NCBI RefSeq assembly: GCF_024438035.1 | Contig: NZ_JANFQF010000008.1 | Location: 1 to 64,000, forward strand | DNA: 64,000 nucleotides | Direction of reading: 5' to 3' | Source of the DNA: Rhodococcus tibetensis | Lineage (GTDB): Bacteria > Actinomycetota > Actinomycetes > Mycobacteriales > Mycobacteriaceae | Shown here: positions 47,225 through 56,485 of the stretch, in pieces | Layout: each line of letters starts with the position of its first letter | Numbering within the stretch: position 1 is the first letter of the stretch | Notes under the pieces: model-generated | Seen by the model: only the letters and a program-made list of their open reading frames with translations | Databases searched by the model: none | Told to the model about the DNA's origin: nothing | Position numbers and translations under genes: made by a program

Positions 47225-47246
47225 CGTTCACGTCCGGAAATGGCCC

Positions 47247-47900
47247 ATGCACACACCTCATCTCGGAATACCCGGCGTTACCCCACCCCGCAAAGGACGG
47301 CGCCGGCGTAGCGCGAAGGTGGACGGCGATGCCCGGGAACTGATTCTCGATGCCGCCGAATCCCTCATTGCTACACACGGATTCGACGCTACGTCCACCG
47401 CCTCGATTGCGTCCGCCGCACGCGTCCCGAAGGGCTTGGTGTTCTACTATTTCCCGGCCAAGACCGACATTCTCCTGGCCTTGCTGTCCGAACGGCTGCC
47501 CACCGAACCCTTTCGCGATCTCGGTCCCCTCGTGAGTCCTGGCGATCCGGCGGCGAGTCTGGTAAATCTCGACGCCGCGTTGAATCTGCGCGACCACCAC
47601 TCGTCGGTGATGCGAGTGATCATCTGGCGTGAGGCCGAGACCCATCCGGACGTCCGCGCCCACTTGCGGCGGTTCCGCGACTACCTCAGCGACATCACCG
47701 AGAGACTGCTGCAAGCCAGCTCGCCGTACCCGGTGCAACCGGGCACGCTGCGTGCGTGCGCGACGGCCTGGGTGGCTGCCATGTTTTCCATGGCGGGCAA
47801 CGATCGTCTTCACGACCTCGACGACCTGCCACGCAGATACGGCGACGAACTCGACAACGTGGCGCGCGTGGTGGCCGCCGGGATGGTTCAGCTGGGCTGA
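47247..47900 (+). CDS. TetR-family regulator
   Basis: A 217-residue TetR protein: basic tail PPRKGRRRRSAK, HTH with LILDAAESLIATHGFDATSTASI and PKGLVFYYFPAKTDIL, then a ligand domain with SSVMRVIIWREAETHPDVRAHL. The 26 codons upstream of ATG 47247 are open but contain the hairpin that ends the SPW transcript, so they are left out. Its target is unknown; neither neighbour is an obvious partner. Its 3' end overlaps the convergent racemase gene by 13 bases. Confidence 0.8.
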   Translation: MHTPHLGIPGVTPPRKGRRRRSAKVDGDARELILDAAESLIATHGFDATSTASIASAARVPKGLVFYYFPAKTDILLALLSERLPTEPFRDLGPLVSPGDPAASLVNLDAALNLRDHHSSVMRVIIWREAETHPDVRAHLRRFRDYLSDITERLLQASSPYPVQPGTLRACATAWVAAMFSMAGNDRLHDLDDLPRRYGDELDNVARVVAAGMVQLG

Positions 47901-48682
47901 GACGCGCCCGCTGCGAACAGCCGACCGACCGGGAACGTACTCGCGGCCTCAGGAAGGCTGCCGTGACTGCCACTCAGGTAGACCGTAACGGTGCCGGAAC
48001 GACCGTCTCGTGCCTCCTCACCGTCACCCGGTACACCGAGTGCGTCGATGCGGCGAATCGTCTGCGCCGCCACCGCTTCCGCACTGTCGAACAACTGCAC
48101 TCCCGCGGGCAGACTGGCCGCGATCTCGTCCGCCACCAGCGGGTAATGAGTGCACCCCAGCACCACCGCCCCCACACCGTCGGGTGTGCGTGCTGCGGCC
48201 GAGGCGATGGCTGCGGAGGCCGCCTCGCGCTCACCCCGATCGATGGCCTCGGCGAGCCCGTGACACGCAATGCTCACGACGGAACCATCGTTGCCGAAAC
48301 GCTCGATCAGATCGGCCTGGTACTTGCTCGCGGTGGTTGCCGCTGTCGCCCAGATCGCCACCGAGTCACAGGCGGCGGCCGCGGGCTTGATCGCCGGCAC
48401 CGTACCGATCACGGGGATGCCCGGTCCGACGAGTTCCCGCACGTGCTCCAGGGCGGTGACACTCGCCGTGTTGCACGGCAGCACGATCACCTCCGCGCCG
48501 CGGTCGACGCAGCGCTGCGCGGTGTCGAGGACACGATCGATCACCCACCGTTCCGGTTTGGGGCCCCATGGGGCGCCGTCCGGGTCGAGCGCGAGGATCA
48601 GATCCAACTCTGGGCGCATCGTGCGTAACCACAACGCGGTGGGCAGCATCCCCAGGCCCGAGTCGATGAGCGCAACAATCAC
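47888..48682 (-). CDS. Asp/Glu racemase family protein (glutamate racemase-like)
   Basis: A 264-residue protein with both catalytic cysteines of glutamate racemase, in VLPCNTAS (about residue 70) and VLGCTHYPL (about residue 180). The N terminus, ALIDSGLGMLP, departs from the usual FDSGVGGL pattern and the canonical DxxxxPYG loop is GAPWGPK. It could be a second racemase or act on another substrate; the housekeeping MurI is expected elsewhere in the genome, which cannot be checked here. GTG or ATG start at 48682. Confidence 0.7.
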   Translation of the reverse strand: MIVALIDSGLGMLPTALWLRTMRPELDLILALDPDGAPWGPKPERWVIDRVLDTAQRCVDRGAEVIVLPCNTASVTALEHVRELVGPGIPVIGTVPAIKPAAAACDSVAIWATAATTASKYQADLIERFGNDGSVVSIACHGLAEAIDRGEREAASAAIASAAARTPDGVGAVVLGCTHYPLVADEIAASLPAGVQLFDSAEAVAAQTIRRIDALGVPGDGEEARDGRSGTVTVYLSGSHGSLPEAASTFPVGRLFAAGASQPS

Positions 48683-48714
48683 CGGTCGAATCTATCGCGT
48701 CCTCCCACGCTGCC

Positions 48715-49914
48715 TTACGCCGACGCGGCCTCGAGGACCTCACCGATGGGTGTACCGGCTGCAATCTTGGCCCGCATCTTCATCACGGCACCTGCCATCC
48801 CGGCGCCGACGACTCCCGAGAGGATGCCGTCACGCTCGTAGTACGCGAGGAACTTGCGTCCGTCGTCCTTGACCACGTGTACCTCGTCTGTACCGGCCAG
48901 TGCGCCCAGTGCCTGGATCTTGAGGCCGTACTGGTCGCTCCAGAAGTACGGAACGTGCGCGGCGGGACGTCCACCCGCCGTTCCGGTGAGCGCGCCGGCA
49001 ACAAGCTTGGCCTGCTCACCTGCGTTACTCCAGTGCTCGACGCGCTTGCGGCCACCCACCTGCAGCTGCCACGCGGCCACGTCGCCGACGGCCCACACGT
49101 GCCGAACGCCCGTCCGGCCGACACCGTCGCACACCACGCCGTTGTCCAGTTCGACCCCCGAACCCTCGAGCCATCCGGTGACCGGGGTCGAACCGACACC
49201 GATCGCGACGACGTCGGCGGTCACCTCGCTGCCGTCGCCGAGCACTGCCCCGGTGACCTGATCGGTCCCGGTCAACGACTGCAAACCCACCCCCGCACGG
49301 AGATCGACGCCCTCGTCGACGTGCAGGCGCGCGATCAGACCACCGATCTTCTCGCCCAGGATCGACCCGAGTGGAGTGGGTTGCGGTTCGACGAGCACCA
49401 CCTCCAGCCCACCGGCCCGCATGCTCGCCGCGAGTTCGCAGCCGATGAAACCGGCACCCACGATCAGCGCACGCTGGGCATCGGCCAGGTCCGACCGCAG
49501 CGCGAGGCACTCGTCGATGGACCGAAGAACGTGGACGCCGGCCAATTCCGGCAGACCGGGGATGCGGCGCGGCACGAGGCCGGTGGCGATCACCAGTTCG
49601 TCGTAGCTCACCTCGGAGCCGTCCACGAGTCTCAGGATGCGGGATTCGGGGTCCAGGGAGGCCGCCTCGACCCCGAGGCGCAGTTCGATGTTCTGCTCGT
49701 CGAAGAACTCACGCGGCCTGAGCGTGGTGTCACTCTTCTCACCGCGCACCACTTCCTTCGACAGCGGCGGCCGGTCGTAGGGCAGGTGTGGCTCCCCCCC
49801 GAGCAGAACCAGGTCGCCCTCGTACCCGGCCCGCCGGAGTTCCTCCGCTGTGCGCAGGCCTGCCAAGCCCGCCCCCACGATCACGATCTTTTGCACTGCC
49901 GGTACCTGCCCCAT
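48715..49914 (-). CDS. FAD-dependent ferredoxin/rubredoxin reductase
   Basis: A 399-residue pyridine nucleotide-disulphide type reductase. FAD motif KIVIVGAGLAGLRTAEELRR, LPYDRPPLSKEV, the NAD motif ALIVGAGFIGCELAASMR and VWAVGDVAAW followed by RVEHWSNAGEQAKLVAGAL define the oxygenase-coupled reductase group. It would pass electrons from NAD(P)H to a ferredoxin or rubredoxin for a P450 or oxygenase; no partner lies beside it. ATG 49914 is used; a GTG six codons later (VQKIVIVG) follows GGCAGG and is about as likely. Confidence 0.85.
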   Translation of the reverse strand: MGQVPAVQKIVIVGAGLAGLRTAEELRRAGYEGDLVLLGGEPHLPYDRPPLSKEVVRGEKSDTTLRPREFFDEQNIELRLGVEAASLDPESRILRLVDGSEVSYDELVIATGLVPRRIPGLPELAGVHVLRSIDECLALRSDLADAQRALIVGAGFIGCELAASMRAGGLEVVLVEPQPTPLGSILGEKIGGLIARLHVDEGVDLRAGVGLQSLTGTDQVTGAVLGDGSEVTADVVAIGVGSTPVTGWLEGSGVELDNGVVCDGVGRTGVRHVWAVGDVAAWQLQVGGRKRVEHWSNAGEQAKLVAGALTGTAGGRPAAHVPYFWSDQYGLKIQALGALAGTDEVHVVKDDGRKFLAYYERDGILSGVVGAGMAGAVMKMRAKIAAGTPIGEVLEAASA

Positions 49915-50031
49915 CTGCCCAGGGACCGGACGGCGAGTGGTTGACCACTGCGGCACGGGCACCATGAGCGCCATCACATCTGTGCCACAAGTCATACCAA
50001 ACCCGTCGCCGCGGCGCTCGTCCCCCGTGGG

Positions 50032-52563
50032 TCAGAGGTCGGCGATCGCCTCGAGCGGACGGGTGCGTGCCGCCCGGCTCGCAGGCCACAACGCCGCGAG
50101 AACACCGACCACGCCGGATCCGAGAAGCATGGCCGTCACCTGCCCCCACGGCACCGTCACCTGCTCGAGCCCCTGATCCTTCAGCGTGCTGACGAAGCCC
50201 CACCCGAAGGCGATACCCAGCAACACCCCGACGGCCGCGCCGAACACCGCGATGAGCATCGATTCGAGATAAATAGTGCGACGCATCTGCGCACGCTGCA
50301 TCCCGACGGCGCGGAGCATGCCGATCTCGCGGCGTCGTTCCACCACGGACAGTGCGAGCGTGTTGATGATTCCCAAGATCGCGATCACGACGGCGAGCGC
50401 GAGCAACCCGTAGAGGATTGCGAGGAGGGTGTCGATCTGCGCCCCCTGAGTTCCCTTGAACTGCTCGCGGTCCTGTACCTGAACGACGACGAACTGCTTG
50501 GTCGCGGATTCGAGGTCGGACCGTAGTTGCGTCAGGTCGGTTCCCGGCTTCGCGTCGATCAGCACCGTGAATGCCGGCAGGGTCGCGGCAGGCATCACCT
50601 GCCGGTACACCTCGTCGGAGACTACCCACTCACCGATCAGCTGGTTGTCCTCGAACACGCCGGCAACCTCAGCGTCGACGACCTTGCCGTCAGCGCTCTT
50701 CATCGGAACCGTCGTACCGAGGGTCCAGCCCTTGTCCGCGGACGCCGTGCGGGAGACCAGCAGGTGATTGGCCGTCAGGTCGGCGGCACCCTCGACGAGG
50801 TCATAGTCGAGCACCCCGTCGATCGGGCCTTCGAGCGAGGCACCCTGCTCGGCTTCGTCGTCGACCGTGACGGACACCGGGTGCAGGGCGGTGGCACTCT
50901 GGACGCTGTCGAGATTCCGTACGGCACGTGCGGCACCGGACGGGACACCGATCTGGTTGGGTCCGGTAAGGATGTAGTCGGCGGTCACCCCCACGTCCAC
51001 CAGCTGGTTGACGCCCGTCTTGGCGGAAGAACCGAACACGCCGATCACCGAGACGAGCATCAGTCCCAGCGTCAAGGCAAACGCGGTGGCGGCCGTGCGC
51101 CGGGGATTGCGGACGGCGTTGGTACGCGCGAGCCGGCCCACCGGCCCGAAGGGTTTCGCGAGGACGGCTCCGAGTGCGCCGACCACCGGCCGCGACAGTG
51201 CCGGCGCGGCGAACAGCACGGCCAGGATCAGCCCGAGGGCACCGACACCGACCACTGCGGCCGCGCCGCCGCCTGTTCCGCGCGAACCGACGACGAGTCC
51301 CACCACACCGAGTGCGCCCAGCACCGCGCCCACGATCGTCCGGATCCGCAGGGAGTCCCCGGTGGAGGCGAATTCTTCCCGCATCGCGGCCACAGGCGGG
51401 ACCTTGGCCGCTCGACGGGCCGGTGCGTACGCACTGACCGTCGTGACGACGACACCGATCACCAGGGCGACGAGGATCGTCCGTGGTCCTACCTGGAGCG
51501 GTCCCTCGGGGAGACCGAGGTCGAACGCGTTGAGCAGTGCACGCAGACCGTAGGCCAGGCCGATACCGGCGGCGATTCCGATGGCACTGCCGATCACCCC
51601 CACGACGAGCGCCTCGAAGACCACCGACCGGCCGACCTGCTGACGGCTGGCACCGATCGCACGAAGCAGAGCCAACTCACGCAGTCGCTGAGCGACGATC
51701 ATCGAGAAAGTGTTGTAGATGATGAATGTGCCCACCAGAAGTGCGATCGCACCGAAGGCCAGCAGGAAGTAGTTGACGAAGCTCAGCGCCTCCGAGATCT
51801 CGGCCTTGGTCTCCTCGCGCACCTCGTCGCCCGTCTGCACCTTGGCGTCGGGGAGGGCCGCGGCGATCCTGTCCCGCAGATCCGACTGCGACAGACCGGT
51901 TCCCGCGACATCGACGTACTCGACGTGCTCACCGTCGGTGAACAGCTCACGCGCCTGCGAGTCTACGAATGCGGCGCTGAGGAAGCCACCGGTGTCGTTG
52001 CCCGTGGAATAGATACCGGACACCGTCACGTCCACCATGCCGCGGGCAGGTACCAAGACCTTGGTGGTGTCGCCGACCGCGAGACGGGCCCGTTCGGCGG
52101 CACTCGCGTTGACCGCGATCTGGCCGACCTGGGCGGGCGGGGTGCCTTCGAGATACTCGTCGGCCTCACCGAGGGCCTGGTCCGGCGGTAGGTAGGACTC
52201 CCCGACGCTGGGCGCTCCCCCGGTCTGCACGGCGGCCCCGTCGGAGTCGATGAGGACGATCTGCCCACTGACCGCAGGCGCTACCTTGCGGACTCCGTCG
52301 ACCGCCACGAGCGTGTCCACGTCACCGAGAGGAATGCCGCGCGAATTCGCCTCGGCGCTCGACACCCGGACGTCGACGCCCTGCGCCGTGTTCTCGAAGA
52401 TCGAATCGAAGGTCTTCTGGAGTGTGTCGGTGAAGACGAAGGACCCGGCGACGAAGGCAGTGCCGAGGACGACGGAGAGCACGGTCAGAGCGAGCCGCAC
52501 CTTGTGGGCGGCGAGATTGCGCAGAGAAACCTTGCGCATGGGAGCACGAGACGTGGACGCCAT
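50032..52563 (-). CDS. FtsX/MacB-type ABC transporter permease
   Basis: An 843-residue permease with an N-terminal helix (VRLALTVLSVVLGTAFVAGSF) and two FtsX domains. A large extracytoplasmic part of ~230 residues precedes SFVNYFLLAFGAIALLVGTF; SMIVAQRLRELALLRAIGAS and VVERRREIGMLRAVGMQRAQ are the two cytoplasmic coupling loops. The last helices end with RPLEAIADL. It starts four bases after the ATPase stop. These mechanotransmission-type systems move lipoproteins, drugs or peptides; the substrate is not evident. Confidence 0.88.
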   Translation of the reverse strand: MASTSRAPMRKVSLRNLAAHKVRLALTVLSVVLGTAFVAGSFVFTDTLQKTFDSIFENTAQGVDVRVSSAEANSRGIPLGDVDTLVAVDGVRKVAPAVSGQIVLIDSDGAAVQTGGAPSVGESYLPPDQALGEADEYLEGTPPAQVGQIAVNASAAERARLAVGDTTKVLVPARGMVDVTVSGIYSTGNDTGGFLSAAFVDSQARELFTDGEHVEYVDVAGTGLSQSDLRDRIAAALPDAKVQTGDEVREETKAEISEALSFVNYFLLAFGAIALLVGTFIIYNTFSMIVAQRLRELALLRAIGASRQQVGRSVVFEALVVGVIGSAIGIAAGIGLAYGLRALLNAFDLGLPEGPLQVGPRTILVALVIGVVVTTVSAYAPARRAAKVPPVAAMREEFASTGDSLRIRTIVGAVLGALGVVGLVVGSRGTGGGAAAVVGVGALGLILAVLFAAPALSRPVVGALGAVLAKPFGPVGRLARTNAVRNPRRTAATAFALTLGLMLVSVIGVFGSSAKTGVNQLVDVGVTADYILTGPNQIGVPSGAARAVRNLDSVQSATALHPVSVTVDDEAEQGASLEGPIDGVLDYDLVEGAADLTANHLLVSRTASADKGWTLGTTVPMKSADGKVVDAEVAGVFEDNQLIGEWVVSDEVYRQVMPAATLPAFTVLIDAKPGTDLTQLRSDLESATKQFVVVQVQDREQFKGTQGAQIDTLLAILYGLLALAVVIAILGIINTLALSVVERRREIGMLRAVGMQRAQMRRTIYLESMLIAVFGAAVGVLLGIAFGWGFVSTLKDQGLEQVTVPWGQVTAMLLGSGVVGVLAALWPASRAARTRPLEAIADL

Positions 52564-52567
52564 GCCG

Positions 52568-53359
52568 TCACACCACCGCGTCCGTGGCGAGTGCGTGGGC
52601 GCCACCGGACACCGATGCCGGCTCGTCGAGCCGCTTCATCGTGTCGAGTACCGAATCGGCGGTGGGATCACGCAGTTCGTCGACGATCTTTCCGTCGGCG
52701 AGGAACACCACCCGGTCTGCGTACGCCGCCGCACGCGGATCGTGAGTGACGATGACAACCGTCTGGTGGAACTCGTCGACCGCTGCACGCAGGATGGACA
52801 GCACCTCTCCCGAGGACTTCGAGTCGAGGTTTCCGGTGGGCTCGTCGCCGAAAATGATTTCCGGCTGCCCGGCGAGCGCTCTGGCACACGCCACCCGCTG
52901 CTGCTGTCCGCCCGACAACTCGCCGGGGCGATGCTCGAGACGGTCCTGCAAACCCAGTTTGTCCAGTACGTTCTCGAGCCAAGCCGCGTCGGGCCTGCGA
53001 CCCGCGATGTCGAGCGGAAGCGTGATGTTTTCGAGGGCAGTGAGGGTCGGCACCAGGTTGAACGCTTGGAAGACGAATCCGATGCGGTCCCGACGCAACT
53101 GCGTCATCTCCTTGTCCGACAGCGTCGTCAGCTCGGTGTCGCCGATGAGCACGGAACCCGAACTCGCCGAGTCCAATCCGGCGAGGCAATGCATCAACGT
53201 CGACTTGCCGGACCCGGAGGGCCCCATGATCGCGGTGAACTCACCACGGGCGAACTCCGCGGATACCGCGCTGAGCGCGTGGACCTGGGTGTCGCCGGTG
53301 CCGTAGGTCTTCGACAGCTCGACAGCACGGGCAGCGACAGCGGGGGCATGCGTGCTCAT
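52568..53359 (-). CDS. ABC transporter ATPase (MacB/LolD type)
   Basis: A 263-residue ATPase: Walker A GPSGSGKSTLMH, FVFQAFNLVPTLTALENITLP, signature LSGGQQQRVACARAL, Walker B IIFGDEPTGNLD and the THD His-loop. AAAGGCG lies before ATG 53359. It pairs with the FtsX-type permease downstream. Between it and the divergent membrane protein gene at 53582 is a 222-base promoter region with no further gene. Confidence 0.92.
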   Translation of the reverse strand: MSTHAPAVAARAVELSKTYGTGDTQVHALSAVSAEFARGEFTAIMGPSGSGKSTLMHCLAGLDSASSGSVLIGDTELTTLSDKEMTQLRRDRIGFVFQAFNLVPTLTALENITLPLDIAGRRPDAAWLENVLDKLGLQDRLEHRPGELSGGQQQRVACARALAGQPEIIFGDEPTGNLDSKSSGEVLSILRAAVDEFHQTVVIVTHDPRAAAYADRVVFLADGKIVDELRDPTADSVLDTMKRLDEPASVSGGAHALATDAVV

Positions 53360-53581
53360 GATCGCCTTTCGTCTTCTTCTGTGGCGGCCCCACCCCGTGG
53401 TGACGGGTCGGGCCGGCGCGCGGGGCGCACTCCACCATCTTGTCGACAGGTGGGGCGGGCCGCCATGGGGGACCACCCTGATCTTTCGCGCCCGACGGTC
53501 GTGGAGCGGCATCGCGGAAACCCTGAGCAGCGTGAGGGACGGGCTGAGAGAATTCGGACACACCGCGCGAAGGAGAAGCTC

Positions 53582-54406
53582 ATGACCACTGAGTCCCCGA
53601 AGCCCCGAGCAGGCGCGCGATTCGTCGACGCCTTCCTCCAGTCGCCCTTCGCCGGACTGGCGCCGTGGGTGGTGATGTCGCTGCTGTCGGGTCCGGGGCG
53701 GTTCGAGGAGTCGGTCGCCACCGCTCTCGGGTTGTCGATCCTGTTCCTCTTTCTCGGCCATCGCCGCGGCGGAACCCTCAAACCCCTCGAAGTGTTCGAC
53801 ATCCTCTACTTCGGCTGCCTCGCCACTATCGGACTGTTCGCCTCCGACAGCGTGATCACGTGGCTGGAGAAGTGGTCCGGTGAAATGTCGAGCCTGGCAC
53901 TGGTCGTTTTCGCGTTCGGCTCGCTGCTGCTGCGCAATCCATTCACCCTGCCGTACGCGAAAGAGACGACACCCGAAGAGTATTGGAGTTCACCGTTGTT
54001 CCTCGCGGTCAACCAGCTCATCACACTGGTGTGGGCGCTGTCCTTCACGGTGTCGGCGGTTGCTGGGTTGTACGGCGACGCGGCGTTGGACCAGCCGGAC
54101 AACTTCTGGACGGGCTGGATCATCCCGATCGGGGCGCTGCTGTTCGCGCTGTCCTTCACCGAGTGGTATCCGGACGTGGCGAGCGCGCGGGCGCCACGGG
54201 AACCCGGACAACCGGAAGAGGTGGCACCGCCTCTCGTGAAACTGTTCGATTTCCTGGCGCCGTTCGCGGTGGGCGTGGGCGTCGCCATGCTCGTCACCGA
54301 CAACGACCCGGACTGGCTGGCCGCCGCCCTCATCGTGGTCGGCGTAGTCGCCGGCGCCGCGTTTCGCCGCACCGGCGCACGCAGGCCGGCCGGTTCCGCC
54401 GGGTGA
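53582..54406 (+). CDS. Uncharacterised membrane protein
   Basis: A 274-residue protein not recognised. About six hydrophobic helices are seen, among them APWVVMSLLSG, ALGLSILFLFLGHRRGG, LVWALSFTVSAVAGLYG and GWIIPIGALLFALSFTEWYP. Helices alternate with short charged loops such as EKWSGEMSS. The C-terminal tail is basic. AAGGAGAAGCTC before the ATG gives a firm start. It stands divergent to the ABC ATPase and 71 bases ahead of the CoA ligase, without an evident link. Confidence 0.7.
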   Translation: MTTESPKPRAGARFVDAFLQSPFAGLAPWVVMSLLSGPGRFEESVATALGLSILFLFLGHRRGGTLKPLEVFDILYFGCLATIGLFASDSVITWLEKWSGEMSSLALVVFAFGSLLLRNPFTLPYAKETTPEEYWSSPLFLAVNQLITLVWALSFTVSAVAGLYGDAALDQPDNFWTGWIIPIGALLFALSFTEWYPDVASARAPREPGQPEEVAPPLVKLFDFLAPFAVGVGVAMLVTDNDPDWLAAALIVVGVVAGAAFRRTGARRPAGSAG

Positions 54407-54477
54407 GGGCAAAACCGTCCTGAGCCGACCCCCGGCCACTAACCTTGTGACTGATGTCACACAGGAGAGGTGGGCGC

Positions 54478-56040
54478 ATGTCGGACGCCGCGAACGAAAT
54501 CATCTTCGACCGGCTCGCGCACTGGGCGCAGGTCCGACCGAACAATATCGCCGTCCAGTTCCAGGGCCGCGAGTACACGTGGTCCGGGTGGCGCGACCGC
54601 ATTCTGCAGATCGCGGGAGCCTTGGCTGAAGGTGGCATACGGCACGGTGACACGGTCGCCTTCCTCGACAAGAACCACCTGTCGTGTCTGGAGGTGACCT
54701 ACGCGGCGGGTTTGCTCGGAGCGGCCGCGGCGGTTCCCAACTGGCGGCTCGCCGGCGAGGAACTCGACTACGTGATCAACGACTGCGGTGCCCGAATACT
54801 GTTCGTCGGGAACGAGTTTCTGCAACAGGTCATGGCGCTGCGCGATCGGTTGACCGGTATCGAGCAAATCGTCACCGTGGGCGGTGAGCACGACGAGTTC
54901 GAGCCGTGGCTGGCGGAGGCGCACCCGCTGTGGCGACCCCCCGCCGTGGATGCCGAATCGACGACGTTGATTCTCTACAGTTCTGGAACCACCGGTCGGC
55001 CGAAGGGTGTGCAGCTGACGCACCGCAATCTGAGCGCCCACAGCGTCGACGCGCTCGCAGTGCTTCCCGCCCGGGAGGACGACTGTTTCCTGGTGGCCAT
55101 GCCGCTCTTCCACGTCGGTGGTAGTTGCTACGCGATCATGGGAATCCACGCCGGCGCTCGATGCCATGTCGCGCGGGAGGCCGATGCTCCGTCACTGTTC
55201 GCCGGTCTCGCCGCGGGGGCCAACATCGCATTTCTCGTTCCCCCGGTGATCGCCGGCGTCCTGGCTGCAGGCGAACAGGCCGTTGCCGCCTTCGGCGCAC
55301 TCCGCCGCATCACGTACGGGGCGGCGCCGATGCCACTGCCGCTGCTCCGTAGCGCGCTGGCTGCGTGGCCCGCGACGGAATTCGTCCAGGTGTACGGCAT
55401 GACCGAATGCGCCGGTGTCGTCACGGCTCTCCTCCCCGAGGTGCACCGGGACGACACGCAGGTCGAGAGAATGGCCTCTGCGGGGCAACCCATTCCGGGG
55501 GTGGAGATGCGCATCGTGGACCCGGTCACCACCAAGGACGTCGCTCCCGGCGAAACCGGGGAACTGTGGTGGCGATCGGAGCAGCGGACGCCCGGATATC
55601 TCGGCAAACCCGAGGCGACAGCCGAAGCGATCACCGCGGACGGGTGGCTTCGCAGCGGAGACATGGGACGCGCGGACGCGGACGGATTCGTCTACATCGA
55701 GGATCGCCTGAAGGACATGATCATCACGGGCGGCGAGAACGTCTACTCGCCCGAGATCGAGCGCGTGCTCGTCGAACACCCAGCAGTGGCCGAGGTCGCG
55801 GTGATCGGTGTGCCCGACGAGCATTGGGGGGAAACCGTGAAGGCGATAGTCGTTCCCGTCGAGGGCGCCGCGGTCGACCCGGACGAGCTGATCCACTACA
55901 CGCATCAGCGTCTCGCGAAGTTCAAATGCCCGACCAGCATCGACGTCGCCGAAGTGCTGCCACGAAATCCGACCGGAAAGATCCTCAAGCGTGAACTGCG
56001 CGCACCGTACTGGAAGGACCGCAGCCACAAGCTCGTGTGA
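54478..56040 (+). CDS. Acyl-CoA synthetase (FadD-like)
   Basis: A 520-residue ANL-family CoA ligase. P-loop LYSSGTTGRPKGVQLTHRN, YGMTECAG, GWLRSGDMGRADADGF, ITGGENVYSPEIERVL and PRNPTGKILKREL with the catalytic Lys are complete. AGGAGAGG precedes ATG 54478; an earlier in-frame ATG is less likely. It activates a carboxylic acid with ATP and CoA; the sequence resembles medium- or long-chain actinobacterial FadD proteins, but no neighbour narrows the substrate. Confidence 0.85.
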   Translation: MSDAANEIIFDRLAHWAQVRPNNIAVQFQGREYTWSGWRDRILQIAGALAEGGIRHGDTVAFLDKNHLSCLEVTYAAGLLGAAAAVPNWRLAGEELDYVINDCGARILFVGNEFLQQVMALRDRLTGIEQIVTVGGEHDEFEPWLAEAHPLWRPPAVDAESTTLILYSSGTTGRPKGVQLTHRNLSAHSVDALAVLPAREDDCFLVAMPLFHVGGSCYAIMGIHAGARCHVAREADAPSLFAGLAAGANIAFLVPPVIAGVLAAGEQAVAAFGALRRITYGAAPMPLPLLRSALAAWPATEFVQVYGMTECAGVVTALLPEVHRDDTQVERMASAGQPIPGVEMRIVDPVTTKDVAPGETGELWWRSEQRTPGYLGKPEATAEAITADGWLRSGDMGRADADGFVYIEDRLKDMIITGGENVYSPEIERVLVEHPAVAEVAVIGVPDEHWGETVKAIVVPVEGAAVDPDELIHYTHQRLAKFKCPTSIDVAEVLPRNPTGKILKRELRAPYWKDRSHKLV

Positions 56041-56059
56041 ACGCCTCCATACTGGAGGC

Positions 56060-56461
56060 GTGACCGGTCGATGCCCCTGCCTGCTCGGTGAGCCCTACGA
56101 CGACTGCTGCGGACGGTTCCACCGCGGCGAGGCCACGGCCCCGACCGCCGAGCGGCTCATGCGGTCCCGCTTCAGCGCCTTCGCCGTCCTCGACGCCGAC
56201 TATCTCCTGGCCACCTGGGATCCGCGTACCCGGCCTGCGGATCTGGACCTCGACCCCTCGCAGCGGTGGACCCGGCTCGACATCCTCGGGTCGAGCGGCG
56301 GCGGACTCCTCGACACCACCGGCACGGTCGAGTTCCGGGCCCACTTCGTGCTCGACGGCGAGCGCGGCTCACTCCACGAGAACAGCCGATTCGTCCGTGC
56401 CGACGGTCTCTGGCTGTATCTCGACGCGATGGCGTCGGGGCGGCGGCTCCCACGTCTCTGA
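56060..56461 (+). CDS. YchJ-like UPF0225 protein
   Basis: A 133-residue protein of the YchJ/UPF0225 family. The N-terminal zinc motif GRCPCLLGEPYDDCCGRFH and MRSRFSAFAVLDADYLLATW followed by FRAHFV are conserved; full-length family members are similar in size. The GTG start follows GGAGG closely and 19 bases after the CoA ligase stop, so the genes may be co-transcribed. Function unknown; the SEC-C-like zinc site suggests protein binding. Confidence 0.82.
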   Translation: MTGRCPCLLGEPYDDCCGRFHRGEATAPTAERLMRSRFSAFAVLDADYLLATWDPRTRPADLDLDPSQRWTRLDILGSSGGGLLDTTGTVEFRAHFVLDGERGSLHENSRFVRADGLWLYLDAMASGRRLPRL

Positions 56462-56485
56462 TCACCCTCGGCTTAAAATCGCATC

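Noticed and set aside
47169..47246. 26 extra codons at the start of the second TetR protein
   Set aside because: They contain a perfect 12-base hairpin that looks like the terminator of the preceding gene, and the residues are not TetR-like.
50527..52191. A 554-codon plus-strand open frame opposite the FtsX-type permease
   Set aside because: A mirror frame of the permease; no motifs and no ribosome site.
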